From NCBI GenBank assembly GCA_002104985.1, contig MCGO01000144.1, positions 1 to 64,000 of the forward strand: a stretch of 64,000 nucleotides of DNA, given 5' to 3'. This stretch comes from Rhizoclosmatium globosum. Its lineage: Eukaryota > Chytridiomycota > Chytridiomycetes > Chytridiales > Chytriomycetaceae. The position numbers and the translations under genes were made by a program. The notes below the pieces were generated by a model, which did no database searches, was not told the origin of the DNA, and was given only the letters and a program-made list of their open reading frames with translations. Shown here one piece after another: positions 40,494 through 52,598 of the stretch (positions are counted from its first letter, which is position 1; every line of letters starts with the position of its first letter).

Positions 40494-42910
40494 CTACCAC
40501 ATAACAACACGCTTCTCAGGCGAAAGGTACATTCCGTCACCCTCCTTAATACCAAACGCTTCGTAGAACTGCTCAACATTGGCAACAACACCAGCACGGA
40601 ACGGTCCAGGAGCATGTGGATCCATTGCCAACCGACTAATCGCAGCCTCCTTTGTCATCTTAGTCTTCTGATGAGAAGCCCAAGCCGCGAAGAAGATTCT
40701 CAACAACGCCAACCGCCTCTCCACCTCCTCAGCTCCAACCTTTTCCGCAACACGCTTCGAAAAGGCTTGAACAGCAAGACTAACACCCCCCAAATCAGCA
40801 AGGTTCTCACCCATACACAAACGTGGGTTCATTTTGTGAACGTCGCCAGTCTCTGGGTCTGTGAAGGTGTATTCCTGGAGCGCCATGATATCGCACTTGC
40901 TTTCAAAGAGGGCAGCATCTTCAGGTGTCCACCAGTCGTTCATGTTTCCGTCCTTGTCGAAAGAACGTCCTTGGTCGTCGTATCCGTGGGTGACTTCGTG
41001 GGCAATGACGGCTCCGATTCCACCAAAGTTAACAGCATCCAAGACAAGCTCATCGTCAGCGGCCAAGGCGCGGTCTTCGGCATTCACTTCGTATTTGAGC
41101 TGGTCGATTGAAGCAGTGTAGTATGGAGGCTGCAAGAATGCGGCGGGGAACACAATAATATTGTGACTTGGGTGGTAGTATGCATTTACGACTTGTGGCT
41201 CAATCTCCCATTCACTCTTGTCAACTGGAGTGTTGATCTTGTGCAAAAAGTCCACTTGGAATGAGAAGATCTTGACTTTTTGGTACAATGTCCAGAGCGA
41301 GTCGCCTTCCTCAAAGACAAGACTTTCGTAACTCTTCCATTTGTCAGGGAATCCAATCTGGGTTCTGAAGGTAGCGAGCTTCTCAAGGGCAGCTTCCTTG
41401 GTCACTGGAGTCAACCAATCGTTTCTTTTGATGGACTCGCCCATCACTTCAGCGACTTCGGCAATCATTTGAACAACCTTGACCTTGTCTGCCTCGGAAA
41501 AGTACTTGTTCACAAACACTTTACCAAACAAGAATCCAGTCCAGCTGTTAACAAGGGCAACGGATCTCTTTTCGTCACTCTTTTGCTCACGTTGACCGTA
41601 AATCTTGCGGTTGTAGAAATCAAAGAACTCAGCGTCAAGAGCTTGAGTGCTGTACTGGGAGGCAGCGTGAATGGCTTTGTATTGAAGGTACGCGAGCAAG
41701 TCGTTCTTATTTTCTTCAGCAAAGAGAAGAGTAAAGACTCTGCGGAAGTAGTCACCGTCGTTGACAGAGATTGGGAACTGGTTGGCAGTGCTCCCTGGGT
41801 AGCTCTTGGTAAAGTTTGCCTCAAGAGTTGCACGCAAGTTTAAGTTTCCGTACAAAGACTCCAAGAAAAGACCAATACGTTCCTTGGTGGCGTCATCAAC
41901 GACAACAGTTCCCTCTCCTTCTGGATAGTTGGCTTCCTTCGCATCAAGAGATCTGAGCTCGTTAATTCCAGAGAACAGAGTGTCGAGGGAAGTAATGGTG
42001 TAGTATTTCGAAAACTCTCGTTCCTGGTCACGCTTCATGGAAATCTGAGCCAACTTTGTCTCAAACCGAATCACGGCGGCAGCAAAGTCTGGCGCAAGAC
42101 GGTCTTCACCAACAAGCTTGGCAACGTTGGTGGTATGGGCCAAGAAGTGGGCACGCTTCTCCTCAAACTTGTCATCAAAGTAGTAGTCACGGGACGGCAG
42201 AGAGAGTCCATATGGATCCAAGTTGAGGACCTGGGCCTTAGAATCATCCAACGAAGGCTGTGCATGGAAGAGAAATGGCTTTGCAATTCCAAGTTTTTGG
42301 GCGTGTGCCAAGTATGCCGCAAGAGAAGCATCAGTCCAAGATTCGCAGCCATCGAACAACAACTCGGTAATTAACGAAAGAGCTTGGTCAACAGGCGCAA
42401 TTGAACCACCAGTTTCAGCCCAGTCCTTGAATCGCTGGACAGAGGCAGTCCAAATGGCAAACAGCTTTGCCTCGTCTTCATTCAATTCCGCTTTTGAAGC
42501 AATGTCCTCGAGCAGCGACACCTGCTTTTTCTGCGTAGCGTCCATCAATTCGTAGAAGGATCCCCAGGCTGGGTACTGGAATCCAAAATGATGAGACAGT
42601 TAGGCTTGGTGGAGATCAGATTAGCATTTGAACATACCTCGGCGGGAACAACGACTGCCGGATCGTTAATCCACTCAAAGTTGACGTGCTCGTAGAACTT
42701 GTCCTGAGCCCGGGGCTTCTGAAGGGCTGCACCCATGTTAGCCCAAGTGATGCTAAGGCCATGTCACTAACCTTCCACAATCGCAGCTGCAATCGCCTGG
42801 TACCGAGTTGTGATTGTGGTAGCCTCACGAACGACTCGGGAGGTTCCATCAGCCTTGGTTACTGTGGTCTTGGTGGTCTTGGTCTCCACAGTTTTGTTGA
42901 AGGAGGGCAT
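40494..42910 (-). CDS. M13-family metallopeptidase (neprilysin/PepO-like), soluble
   Basis: Three exons from ATG 42910. Exon 1 encodes MPSFNKTVETKTTKTTVTKA and on to TTITTRYQAIAAAIVEG; exon 2 the M13 N-terminal FYEHVNFEWIND; exon 3 the rest. Catalytic features: the zinc motif HEVTH in GAVIAHEVTHGYDDQGRSF, the third ligand in GENLADLGGVS, the substrate-binding NAYYHPSHN, and a C-terminal SPEKRVVMW. About 740 aa, as expected. No signal peptide or transmembrane anchor is present, unlike animal neprilysins and like bacterial PepO, so it should be intracellular unless exported unconventionally. The first 35 residues resemble the start of the upstream glutamate dehydrogenase. Confidence 0.92.
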
Positions 42911-43035
42911 TTGGATGATCTTTGAAAACGGAAAGCGGGTGGCGTCAGAAAGCCAAAACTCAAATTTCGGGTATTATCGGGACACAATAAAAGGAATGTG
43001 CATTTAAGAAGGATGTATTCGTCAAATATAAATGT

Positions 43036-46000
43036 CTAGTGCGAAATTCTACGCAACTTGTCAAAGTATGGTGCCAAAAACTCGAAAAAGGCGAATTGAG
43101 ATGGATTTGCTCCATGCTTGTACACAAAGCGAGAGGCCAAGTAACTTCCAAAGATAGCTTTAACATAAGCTTCTGGAATACGAGCGAGAAGCGTGTCCAT
43201 CCCCAATTTGTCAAGGAGGACCTTTGGTAATGCCTCGGAAAGAACAGAACGACGAAGAGCTGCATTTTCCCAAAGGGTTGTGCTCTGGAGCTCTTCGTTC
43301 AATTTCACGATACTTTCGGACAACGTATCCGAGAGAACAGAACGTGGAGTCCCAGTACGGCGACCTTCTCGCCATAGAGATTCAAATTCAAGACGCGCAG
43401 TGGTTTCGATAAATTGCTGAACAGATGCGACATAGTCAGCGTAGAAATTTGGAACCACGCCATTTTTAACGGTCATATTCTCGTCGAACTCAATGTCAGT
43501 GAAAGCCAATGCTGCAAGAACCTCAAGCGACGACGATGTAACTCCTCCTTTGTTTGCAGAGGCGTCCTTGAATAAAATAACTCCAGCCTCCTCCAGCTTG
43601 AGACGAGCTTCTTGTGTTAAAAACAAGTTCGCGCCTTCGACAATGTATCTGAACTTTGGTGTTCCATCGTCTTTGAAAAGCTTAATCACGTTTGTAATAT
43701 CCACGGATTCTGGACGTCCTCCACAAGGAACGAAAATGTCTGCAGAAGCCAACGGATTCAGATGAAATTCGTTTCGAAACTTGAACCCCGAACCAACAAA
43801 AGTCCCGTTGGGCAACTTGACATTATTCTCGTCAATCAAGATGCGGAATCCATCAACAGAGAGCTTGACAACGTCAAACTCACTAATCGTTTTCCTAGCA
43901 TCAGCAAGACGTCTCAACTCAGCTCGATCAATCCCAATAGGATCGTACAAGACACCTGACCCATCAACAACTGCAATCGTCATGTCTCCAGAGATTTTAA
44001 TCTCATTCGATCCCAAATCCCCATCCGGTCCACCAGTCTGAACTTTTGTAACCTTACCCTCATCAACCCCCATCTTCTCATAAATCCCAAGAACATATTG
44101 ATGAACAGAGCGCGTTGTCATACCATACAAGTCATGTGGAATACCACCCAACTCCTGCGACTTCCCCGTCGTAAACGCCTTCCAAAACGACGCACCACGA
44201 TGGCGAGCATGCTTCGCCGCCCAGTCCATAAACCCAGCTGTCCCTTCATCCGGTCCAAAGAACAAAATCTCTTGCCGTCCATACAAATCCACAATAACAT
44301 CTTTGACTCCAGGAGTCTGTCCAACCACAACTAAATCCAACACCGCATCAATGTACTTTTCAAAAGCGACTCTAGACTGGTTTTGGTGTGATGGATCCAA
44401 CAGAATAGTTCCTTTGCTCCCGCCTTCAGGGATATCCTTGTTTTTGCGTTGTTGGGTGCTTGCCAGCGCGTAATTCTCATCAAACAATCCCCGTAGGTTT
44501 GTGGAATACGTTTCCTTGTTTCTTGATGTGATTACCCGGATTCCACCGCGAGCAATGTCTCGAAAGCGGAGGTGGAAACCGCGGAACTCGGATCCGACGA
44601 CAAAAAACATTCCGAATAAGGGTTGTGGGTATTCCGTGGCAGGAAGGAATTTGGGGTCCAGACGGAACGATAAGGCGGTTTTGGTGGGTTGATAAAAGTT
44701 GGTCTTGAGAATGTGTTTGTTGAAGGTGACAAGAGACTCGAAGATCTGGAATTCTTGTGTGTTCGCAGTTGTCTTGCGGATTGTATCCAAGAGTTCTGAC
44801 TTAGTTAAGACTGGGGTCGCTTGAAGTCTTTGGTAAGACAAGCTTGGTCCGAGTGCGTTACCAGTGTTAATGTAATGCACCATAGCAAAGTCCACGTAGC
44901 AAAGTTTAATCAGCTGTGGATACTGTCTCAGCACTTGAAGAATGTACTGAGGAGTAAACGTGTCCGACCGGAGTCGCTTCTTGAGATTCAACAAAATTTC
45001 ATTGTGATTCGTGTCTTCGGAGTCAAGAAGAGACGAGAGTGAGGAATACTCGCTACCAAGACGATTAAGAAAATGTTGCGCGAATATCCATCCAACGTGT
45101 CCATAAATAGCTTCTTGGACTGAAATCAAGTCAGTGCAACTTATCGAAAGAAGAAAAACGTTACCTGAAAGTTTGCCCTCGCGAAATTCTCCTTGAAGGG
45201 GCGTATTTGGAAGGCAATACAGGAGTGAAGCCTCTTTCATAACCTGCACAATTGATTCCTCCATAGGTGGTACTCCTTTCTTCTCCAACCGCTTCAGGTA
45301 CACAGACAGGACCACAACACCATTCGCAAAAGACTCGACAAATTTCTTGGTGGAATAAAGCCCGTAGTACTGATACAAGTCCGTCAAAGCCGAAAAGTAA
45401 TTCTCTGTAGTACCCTGCTTATAACCGATAATCAATCGCTTCTCAATACTGTTTGGGACATGTTGACATTCAATAACAATGCCAGCACGAACCAAGACTT
45501 GCTTGATAACCCGCTCATACGAAGTATAGGTAGCCGGGGTACAGTGAAAGATGAAATCTGGATCCGAAATATTCTTCATCAAGAATTCGTTGGATTCGGA
45601 AACCTTAGGAAACGTGCATTTGCGGACAAAATACGACATGAGGTTGGTCGAGAATGCAGCTGTGCTAGAGGAGCGGTATGACTCGAGTCGGTAGACCGCC
45701 TCCTTGTTCTTTGCATTCAAATACTTTTCATCAATTCTGTACACAAATTAATCAGACAACCCTGAAAGATATAGTGTGGCACCCTTACATCCTCTCATAC
45801 CCCAAACGCGACGACGCTCCTGGCGCGGCACTCTGGATATAAATCGCCCCGTTTTCAGTTTCTCGAACCAAGTTGATATCAAGTACGGATTGGTTTTTGA
45901 TAAACGCATCAATCTTGGCAGCGAACAGAGCGAGAATGAGCTGGGAAATGTTTTCAGGAGTCTCAAGCTTGAAATAAAGATCCTCTAATCCAAGATGTCT

Positions 46001-46339
46001 TTTTGTTCAAGACAAACCTCGGTTAGTGTGCTGAACTTCACAAGCAGAGCTGCACTCAACTTGTAAAACCAAACAACCTCCGCCTCAACATGATCGCTTG
46101 GAATCAGCCCGGTTTTCTTGATCAAAGACGACACATGCTTCATCTGATCAACCGTCTCGTCTGTAATGAATTCCCCTTATTCAACACGTGGCCTCAAGTT
46201 TAGAAATACCTCCGGACGACACCAAAGCCAACACTGGCTCATACTTTGTTGTCACGATCGTTTCCTCTTTCACTTGAGATGATCCATCCTTCTTATGGAC
46301 TACAGTTTGGACTGTCTTGGTCGACACTATGCGTCGCAT
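43036..46339 (-). CDS. GDH2: NAD-specific glutamate dehydrogenase (large type)
   Basis: Converts glutamate to 2-oxoglutarate and ammonium with NAD. Exon 1 begins at ATG 46339 (MRRIVSTKTVQTVVHKKDGS). A short intron joins VSSG to DETVDQMKHVSSLI, another joins LTE to DLYFKLETPENISQL, and a further intron near 45750 precedes the long last exon. A 45-bp in-frame intron near 45120-45165 (gtaacg...ttcag) probably joins KLS to VQEAIYGH. Catalytic-domain motifs: RDIARGGIRVI, GGSKGTILL, GGPDGDLGSNEI and the C-terminal domain IVEGANLFLTQEARLKLEEA and KDASANKGGVTSSS. Length of about 1,030 residues fits the fungal 115-kDa class. Probably mitochondrial or cytosolic; no clear presequence. Confidence 0.93.
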
Positions 46340-46739
46340 CTTGGCTTGTTTGGTTTTGAGAGAAGATTCCGACTTCCTCCGAAATATTAAATGGGAGAAT
46401 TTCAAATTTTGCCAAGACAAGCATTTAAAAAATCAAGGATGAGACTGGGAGGGAAGTTGTGGCCCAACCCAAGTCATTTCGCCAATGCTGCCGTTGATAG
46501 AACAGTATACTGAGCTTAGTCTAATTGAATTTGTTTGCTTTGTAAGTATGAAAGAAATTTGTTCTTATTTTGATGCAGTGTTGTAAGGTCGAGACACGAT
46601 TCTCAGTGGGCCAATATTTGTATTTTATGATTGAATTGGACCAACGGCAACCACGCTCAATCTTGGGCAAGCAAATCAAGTTTAATGATTAACAATTCTC
46701 CTTTTCCATTTGTCTGCCAAGTTATTTGCTTCCACAAAA
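46340..46739. promoter_or_regulatory. Divergent intergenic region
   Basis: Separates GDH2 (minus) and the F-box/LRR gene (plus). AT-rich, no repeat or RNA gene recognised; presumably carries both promoters. Confidence 0.4.
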
Positions 46740-48077
46740 ATGGATGCACTCACCAGCCTTCCCACCGAAGTGCTTTCACCAATCTTCCTATGGGTATCCA
46801 TTCCAGAAATATACAAATGCATCCGAATCTGCCGCCGAATCAAGGACATTGTCACATCGAAGCACTTTATCATTTCCGCACTCAAACAATCAATACCCCG
46901 CCTCCAGCACGAGCCCGATCAATCCACAGAATCGAAAAGCGACTTAATGAAACTCTTCTTCTCCGTCGTAGATCCGCCACCTCATTGGATCCAAGATGTG
47001 ATTGTGGATGTGTATTGGCACGGCAAAGTCCGCCTCACATACGACGTTCTGAGCGAGTATAACGAGATAATGAATCGCCATGGAAACAGAAATACAATTC
47101 ATCCGAGAATGAGACCGAAAGTGAAGGAACCGAAGAAGATTGGATTCACGACGTCTTTGTGTGGGATGCCAAATTTAGCCCACCTGGAGTTAATCGGTAT
47201 TAATGGTCGCATTCCGCCAGATATTGGACAGCTTACTAAACTGGAGAGTCTGATATTGACGAATTGCGAACTAACGTTCCCACTTCCTGATGAAATCCAA
47301 CTCTTGAAAGAGCTGCGAAGATTAGTTTTGTCTCAAATAACATGCTTTGGGCCGTTTCCTGAAGTCATTTTCAAATTAAAATCGCTGCGTGAATTAAAGT
47401 TCCGTGTAAAGTCGCCCTGCACTTTTCTGAATGGAACAATTCCCGTTTCAATTGGAACCTTGACGAATCTGGAGATTCTTGATCTATCCGGCAATAATTT
47501 GAGTGGAAGTATTCCACCGGAAATTGGGGAACTAAAAAGTTTGATTTTGTTGAATCTGGCGGGGAATACGTTGACTGGCGAGATTCCAGGAGAAATTGGA
47601 CTGTTAACCAAACTCAAATCGATCCTTTTATCGGAAAACGAGCTGTCTGGACCCATTCCAGTACAAATTGGGAATTTGACGAAATTGTCCAGATTAATCC
47701 TCCACCACAATCGCCTGTCAGTAATGCCAGATGAAATGAAACTGTTGACAAATTTAACCCACCTTGACGTGTCCCACAATCAGTTTTCTGGAGCCATTCC
47801 TCTTGGAACCAAATATTTATCAAAGCTACGTGTGTTTTACTTTGGTGGAAACAACTTTTCTGGACCCATTCCTCCTTGGTTTACGGAATTACTACGATTG
47901 AAGGAACTCGAAATGTGTTCTGATCAATATAACTTGCCCGTCTCGGCTGATTTCGTTAGACTCGTAAATGCGAATGAGATACGATGCTATTTTGATGGAT
48001 CCCAGTGCAATGTCAAGAAACTAAAATTCTCAACGGGTCAAAGTCAACTTCAATTCTACATTGAAAATGATAGTTGA
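46740..48077 (+). CDS. F-box protein with plant-like leucine-rich repeats
   Basis: Single exon, 445 aa from ATG 46740 (MDALTSLPTEVLSPIFLWVS, an F-box-like start). About ten leucine-rich repeats follow from residue 140, most of the plant-type LxxLDLSGNNLSGSIPxEIGxL consensus. No signal peptide or transmembrane segment, so it differs from plant receptor kinases with the same repeat type. An SCF-type adaptor role is inferred from the F-box. The gene at 62875 has the same architecture. Expansion of such F-box/LRR genes is common in chytrids. Confidence 0.8.
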   Translation: MDALTSLPTEVLSPIFLWVSIPEIYKCIRICRRIKDIVTSKHFIISALKQSIPRLQHEPDQSTESKSDLMKLFFSVVDPPPHWIQDVIVDVYWHGKVRLTYDVLSEYNEIMNRHGNRNTIHPRMRPKVKEPKKIGFTTSLCGMPNLAHLELIGINGRIPPDIGQLTKLESLILTNCELTFPLPDEIQLLKELRRLVLSQITCFGPFPEVIFKLKSLRELKFRVKSPCTFLNGTIPVSIGTLTNLEILDLSGNNLSGSIPPEIGELKSLILLNLAGNTLTGEIPGEIGLLTKLKSILLSENELSGPIPVQIGNLTKLSRLILHHNRLSVMPDEMKLLTNLTHLDVSHNQFSGAIPLGTKYLSKLRVFYFGGNNFSGPIPPWFTELLRLKELEMCSDQYNLPVSADFVRLVNANEIRCYFDGSQCNVKKLKFSTGQSQLQFYIENDS

Positions 48078-48222
48078 ACTAAACCGATCCACGACGCTGT
48101 TGACGATCTTGATTCAAAAAGCATATTTACATCAATTTCTGCGTTAATGTAACAAGCTTAACATTGATTTTCTACTTTCTAGTTGTTCATTCATTTGTCT
48201 CAAAAAAGAGCAGAAAGGGAAC

Positions 48223-49043
48223 ATGTTCTCACTGACACGAAGCTTCGCCGCACTTCAAGTGCAACGACCACTGTCTCAGATTGCCGCACGTCAAGTAACA
48301 CCGATGCGCAGCCTTGTCGTCACCTCAGTCGAAGGATGGAAGGAATGCAAAAAGTACCTTGATCTCGATCCAAAGGCGAAAGCAAAGATTGTTCCAAAGC
48401 CACGAGGTAATTTGAACTGGACTAGATTGTATCCTGTGGGTGGTGGATGGTTGGACGTGTGATGAAGGATGCGTTGTGAACTTGAAGGCGTTGGGCTGAT
48501 TGAAAGCCTTCTCCGAGCGCTCGTAGTGGTCCAGTGTACCGAACAGAAACGGAAATTCATAATGGATAAATACAGGCGGGATGTTAAGCTCGTCGGACGT
48601 AGTTGACACCATCAACAAATGTGCATAATATCAATCGTATCCCAACTATACCAATCACTGCACGTTCAAGCTCTCTCTGGAACATCAATATCTCAATCAT
48701 CCAAAAATGAATCCTTGAGCATCCACTGACAACTAACACCCACTCTCACTCAACAGAAGGAGCATCGTCCCCAAAAGAGTTCCTCACTTCAATTGGCCGA
48801 GGATGCGCAGACGTTGCCGACAAATTCAAATCATGGGACCATCTCTTCACAGCAACAAGCGACGAAATGGCGGACACACTCGCGATTCCCGTCAAGAAGC
48901 GAAAGTACATTTTGCAGTGGCGTGAATGGTTTAAGCGTGGTGTGGAGTTGAGGGCGATTGAATTGCCAGAGAGAAGTAAGAAGCATTTGAGGATTAAGAA
49001 GCAGGTGCAGTTGTTGAGACTTAAGAAGAAGGGTTTGGCGTGA
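48223..49043 (+). CDS. Mitochondrial ribosomal protein mS41 (Fyv4/IGR motif)
   Basis: Two exons. Exon 1 encodes a mitochondrial presequence (MFSLTRSFAALQVQRPLSQI). A ~350-bp intron (gtaatt...caacag) joins KIVPKPR-E to GASSPKEFLTSIGRGCADVA. The IGR motif and the following DELFTATSDEMA-like stretch (SWDHLFTATSDEMADTLAIP), then WREWFKRGVE, define the small-subunit protein mS41. About 150 aa, as expected. The intron is larger than its neighbours'. Confidence 0.82.
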
Positions 49044-49415
49044 TTGTTTGGATTCTTTGGGGAATACGGATGAATTAATAGTATGCATGATGAAGGTATC
49101 AAATAAAATACCTTGCAACTTGATTACAGTTTGGGTAAAAGGGCGAGAAGATGGTTGGAAGAGGAAAGGGTGTGACTTTCACCAAAGACCCTCAAACTTT
49201 TCACCAAACACCGTACGTATACCATCCATCACCACGTCCCCACCCATCATCAGCCATCATCAAAGAACGCAAGAGCATCACGGAGCATCCATCGCACGAA
49301 TCAGATGAAGCATGTGAAGCTGCGATGGCACTCTCCTCCATGACATCTTATCATTACGAACATCCCACTACATGCACATACTCACACTACTCATCACCCC
49401 CAGAACTAGCCAAAG

Positions 49416-50538
49416 ATGGGTCGTATGCATGCTCCAGGAAAGGGTATCTCCTCCAGTGCCCTCCCATACCGCCGCACCCCGGCCTCGTGGGTCAAGACCA
49501 CGCCCGAGGAAGTTGTCGAGTCCATCTGCAAGCTCGCCAAGAAGGGTCTCGCGCCATCCCAGATCGGTGTCATCCTCAGAGACTCGCACGGTGTCGCCCA
49601 GGTCCGCTTCGTCACTGGTAACAAGATCTTGCGTATCCTCAAGACAAACGGTCTCGGCCCTGAGATCCCTGAGGACTTGTACCACTTGATCAAGAAGGCT
49701 GTTGCCGTCCGTAAGCACCTTGAGAAGCACCGCAAGGATGCTGACTCCAAGTTCCGCTTGATTTTGATCGAGTCCCGTATCCACCGTCTTGCTCGTTACT
49801 ACAAGACTGCCGGTCAGCTCGCTCCAAACTGGAAGTAGTGAGTATTTTCTTTTCTTTTCTCCTACCATCCCATCCCTCCACTATTTGTCTGGAAACCAAT
49901 ATGCGGTGTTTGGTTTGGGGCTTGTCTTTTGCATTCGCCTGTAAGCCGTGACCTCTGTCTCAAACATGAGTGTGCAGTTGATTCCATTGGAGTGATATCC
50001 ATATCGACGCATTCCTCATTGAGTACCATGTCACGCTGCCGATCCGAAGTCGAGTTAGTGTACTGTTTCGATCGTATGCGGTGATACGCTACATCGTCAG
50101 TACCGTTCCCAACCAATATTTACCACTGCAGCGTGTTGTTGAGTCTTGTGGTCGCGGATGTTTTCGAAGACTCTTGGTTGCGTTTGGTTAAAGAGCCTTT
50201 TGTCACCGTCAAATGTTGCGATAAGAGCCATCGTATTCCTTCTTACCTTGTCGTTTTCGCGCGATGGTACAGAACGGATGTGTTGGGTTGACGTGATGAT
50301 CAAAAGGCTCTTTGTTTTCGAAAAGTACCGCTTCCCAGCCAACAAACGTTTTCCCTTCAATATGGACAGATGCTTTGTGGTTTGCAAAATACTAGCGTTG
50401 ACTTGATACACTTCACTCTTCGTGTTGTCCCTTTCATTTCTTCCTTTTTGCTTACTCTGCTCTTGTCGTCATTGAAACCTTGTGATATTAATCCATATAA
50501 ATAGCGAGGCTGCCACTGCTTCTACCCTCGTTGCTTAA
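49416..50538 (+). CDS. RPS13: 40S ribosomal protein S13 (uS15)
   Basis: ATG at 49416 ([20 protein letters not shown]). Exon 1 covers almost the whole protein to APNWK-Y. A donor gtgagt at 49838 and an acceptor tataaatag ending at 50514 leave a last exon of only 24 bases encoding [10 protein letters not shown] before TAA at 50536. Reading straight through would stop at TAG right after PNWK; splicing restores the conserved 151-residue length and C-terminus. The 677-bp intron is the longest seen in the window. In vertebrates RPS13 introns host U14 snoRNAs; here I see one C-box-like gtgatgat at about 50294 but no convincing D box. Confidence 0.93.
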
Positions 50539-50764
50539 GGAACCGGTCTGGATTCTGCACTTTGGTCCATGTTTGCTGCTCTATTCCCGGTTTCAAGATG
50601 TTTTCTCTGTTTTTATGTTGTAATGATGTGAAAGGGGAGGAAGTATTGAGTGGCGTGAATAGATGTCTTCTTTAAATAACCCTTTTTATGAAATACATGC
50701 TTGTATGTAGTAAAGTTGTAATTTTAGCTTGTCAATATTTGTTGGCTTCAAACATCAGCTCAGT

Positions 50765-51700
50765 ATGACACAGAACACATCGCTACAATCTTTACTTGTC
50801 ACGCTCAAGGCACAACTACAAGAAATCTCTTATGATAAGGGCGAAGCTCCAGACTCGGTCGTGATTTCACTGGTTGATTATATCCTTTGTCGACTTGGTA
50901 CTCGTCGATCAATGATTCCCTAAACTAAAAGCACCCAAAGAAACCCAAACAAAAACGACTCTCCTCAGTAACTCTTTAACAGTTCACGACATCCTTTCCC
51001 TTCTGGTCTCAACCCTTTCGAAATCACAATCCTCAACCAACAGGACTTACAATGCACACGAAGAATCGCCCTTCCTCCTTTTCCACGATCAAACCACCGA
51101 AGAGTCAACCCGAAAACTAAACCACAGAATCCGGAGAATCGCGTCATTCCTCCTCGACAATATTGATCCCACTTCACAAACCAACACCAACAACCCTTCC
51201 TGCACCGCACCAAAAGACGTCCAAAAATACATGACCCAAACAATAACCGACGCCAAAGAAATGCTCCAGCTCTGCAAAAACCGTCCAGACGACACGAAAA
51301 TAACAATCTGCGAAAAGGTCCCCCTCCCAACTCCCACCTCATCCCTCCCCCCCATTTTCAAAACTAACCTTCCTCACCTCTCAAGATCCTCCGCCTCCTA
51401 GAATCCCGCCACTTCTGGCTAACAGAAGGCCACGACACATACGCCCAAATCGGAACCCCCCAGAAACCACACCACATCCGCGTCCACCCCTCCTGCCCCG
51501 CCTGCATAGAATACCTGCGCACCAGCGCCGGACGAAACGTGTTTACGGTGTTTCAGGAGTGTTGTATTGAGATGCAGACGCGGGTGTTGGATGTGATTAC
51601 GGAGGGGAGTGTGAAGGAGAGGCGGAGGGCTGCGAATGGGAGGGTTGATGCGTTTTTGAGGGGGTTGGGGAGGAAGGGAGGAGGAGGAGGGGGTTGTTGA
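50765..51700 (+). CDS. Unknown duplicated family (ECCIEMQT motif), copy A
   Basis: Exon 1 from ATG 50765 (MTQNTSLQSLLVTLKAQLQE) ends near VDYILCRL. After an intron, THDILSLLVSTLSKSQ-like helical sequence and KLNHRIRRIASFLLDNIDPT follow. A clear intron (gtcccc...tcaag, about 51318-51386) joins TICEK to ILRLLESRHFWLTEGHD. The C-terminus has CPACIEYL, then FQECCIEMQTRVLDVITEGS, RRRAAN and a Gly-rich end. Its paralogue at 56912 shares exactly this C-terminal order. The Cys pairs (CPxC, ECC) could bind zinc. The A copy has a Gly tail instead of the acidic tail of B. Function unknown. Confidence 0.65.
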
Positions 51701-51924
51701 AGGGGTTGTGAGGGGGTTGGAGGGGTTGGCGGAGGTGACTTGATGGCGTACAGAGTGATGGCTTATTCGTAGCTTGTTGTAAGTTTGGAATATAAAGTCT
51801 TTTGAAACTGGTGGAGGTAATCATCAAATCTTTCAGTTATATCAAATTAAAAATAATTTTCATAAAATGGAAACAAAAAACAAACAAGTATTGACGTGTT
51901 TTTGTGTGATTTTAGGACATTTCG

Positions 51925-52113
51925 TTATTCCCTTGAGATGCTTCGCAAAACACGAGCCATTTGAGCTTGAAGCTCTTGGATTTCTTGCTTCAGCTCTCTG
52001 ATTTCTGATTTGAGAGCGATGTTTTCTTGCTTCAGCTCTTGGATTTCTGTCTTTTGAGAGTTTGTAATTCGGTTTGGTGTTTGCATATCATCTTTGAAAG
52101 CCAATTCATCCAT
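51925..52113 (-). CDS. Small coiled-coil protein, hypothetical
   Basis: Encodes about 62 residues with a heptad-like Glu/Leu/Lys pattern (KTEIQELKQENIALKSEIRE) ending ARVLRSISRE. The frame is open upstream to about 52125, and an upstream exon near 52150-52235 is possible. It lies in the same relative place as the minus-strand coding fragments beside family copy B. Function unknown. Confidence 0.5.
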   Translation of the reverse strand: MDELAFKDDMQTPNRITNSQKTEIQELKQENIALKSEIRELKQEIQELQAQMARVLRSISRE

Positions 52114-52329
52114 GACAATTTTGGCGCTGTGTCTGAAATTTTCACTTGGTATGATTTGTAACGTTCATAGTTGAATGAGTTTTTCGCTACTCCACTATAA
52201 CACATCACTTTTCGTTTGACATCATGTAATACCAATTAAGTCGAAAACAAACAACTGTCATTATCATGCCTTATTTTATAAGGGGCTCTCAAAACAATCA
52301 TTGTAAATTGTTTATTTGGGTAAATCGAA

Positions 52330-52515
52330 ACCAGAAGAAAAGTTCGTCAGTATGCTTAAAATTCGTTAATCTGATTATCTGCATTGAATCTTCATAGCTC
52401 GACTTCTGTCTGTATCTGCTTCGTTTGCCCGGCATCTGGCTTCAAGATATCGAAGACGAGACTCCGGCGTGTTTGCTTATATTCTGTTAGAATACAAGGA
52501 TCCATCGTGTCTTTT
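52330..52515 (-). pseudogene. Relic of the gene at 55563-55979
   Basis: Nucleotide similarity to the 3' half of the minus-strand ORF at 55563-55979 is evident, for example caggatgcttaaagtttgtt there against cagtatgcttaaaattcgtt here, and attcatagctcgacctct against cttcatagctcgacttct. Flanking DNA (52190-52330 against 55375-55560) is also similar. The ORF itself is broken and incomplete here. Confidence 0.7.
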
Positions 52516-52598
52516 TAGTTTTGCCTTCCACAACATTCTCGATTTTATTCCCTTCAGAAGAAACCCCAGCCAGCTTTAACTTCAATATTTATTTAATT

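Noticed and set aside
40614..41843. Plus-strand ORFs of 165 and 187 codons opposite the M13 peptidase
   Set aside because: They are antisense shadows of a well-supported gene.
49416..49838. RPS13 ending at PNWK with the TAG at 49836
   Set aside because: The family has a conserved extra segment (YE...TA..LVA). A gtgagt donor overlaps the stop and the exact missing residues are encoded at 50515-50538, so splicing is preferred.
50280..50420. U14 or other C/D box snoRNA in the RPS13 intron
   Set aside because: Only a C-box-like gtgatgat was seen. No D box or recognisable U14 complementarity to 18S, so not called as a feature.
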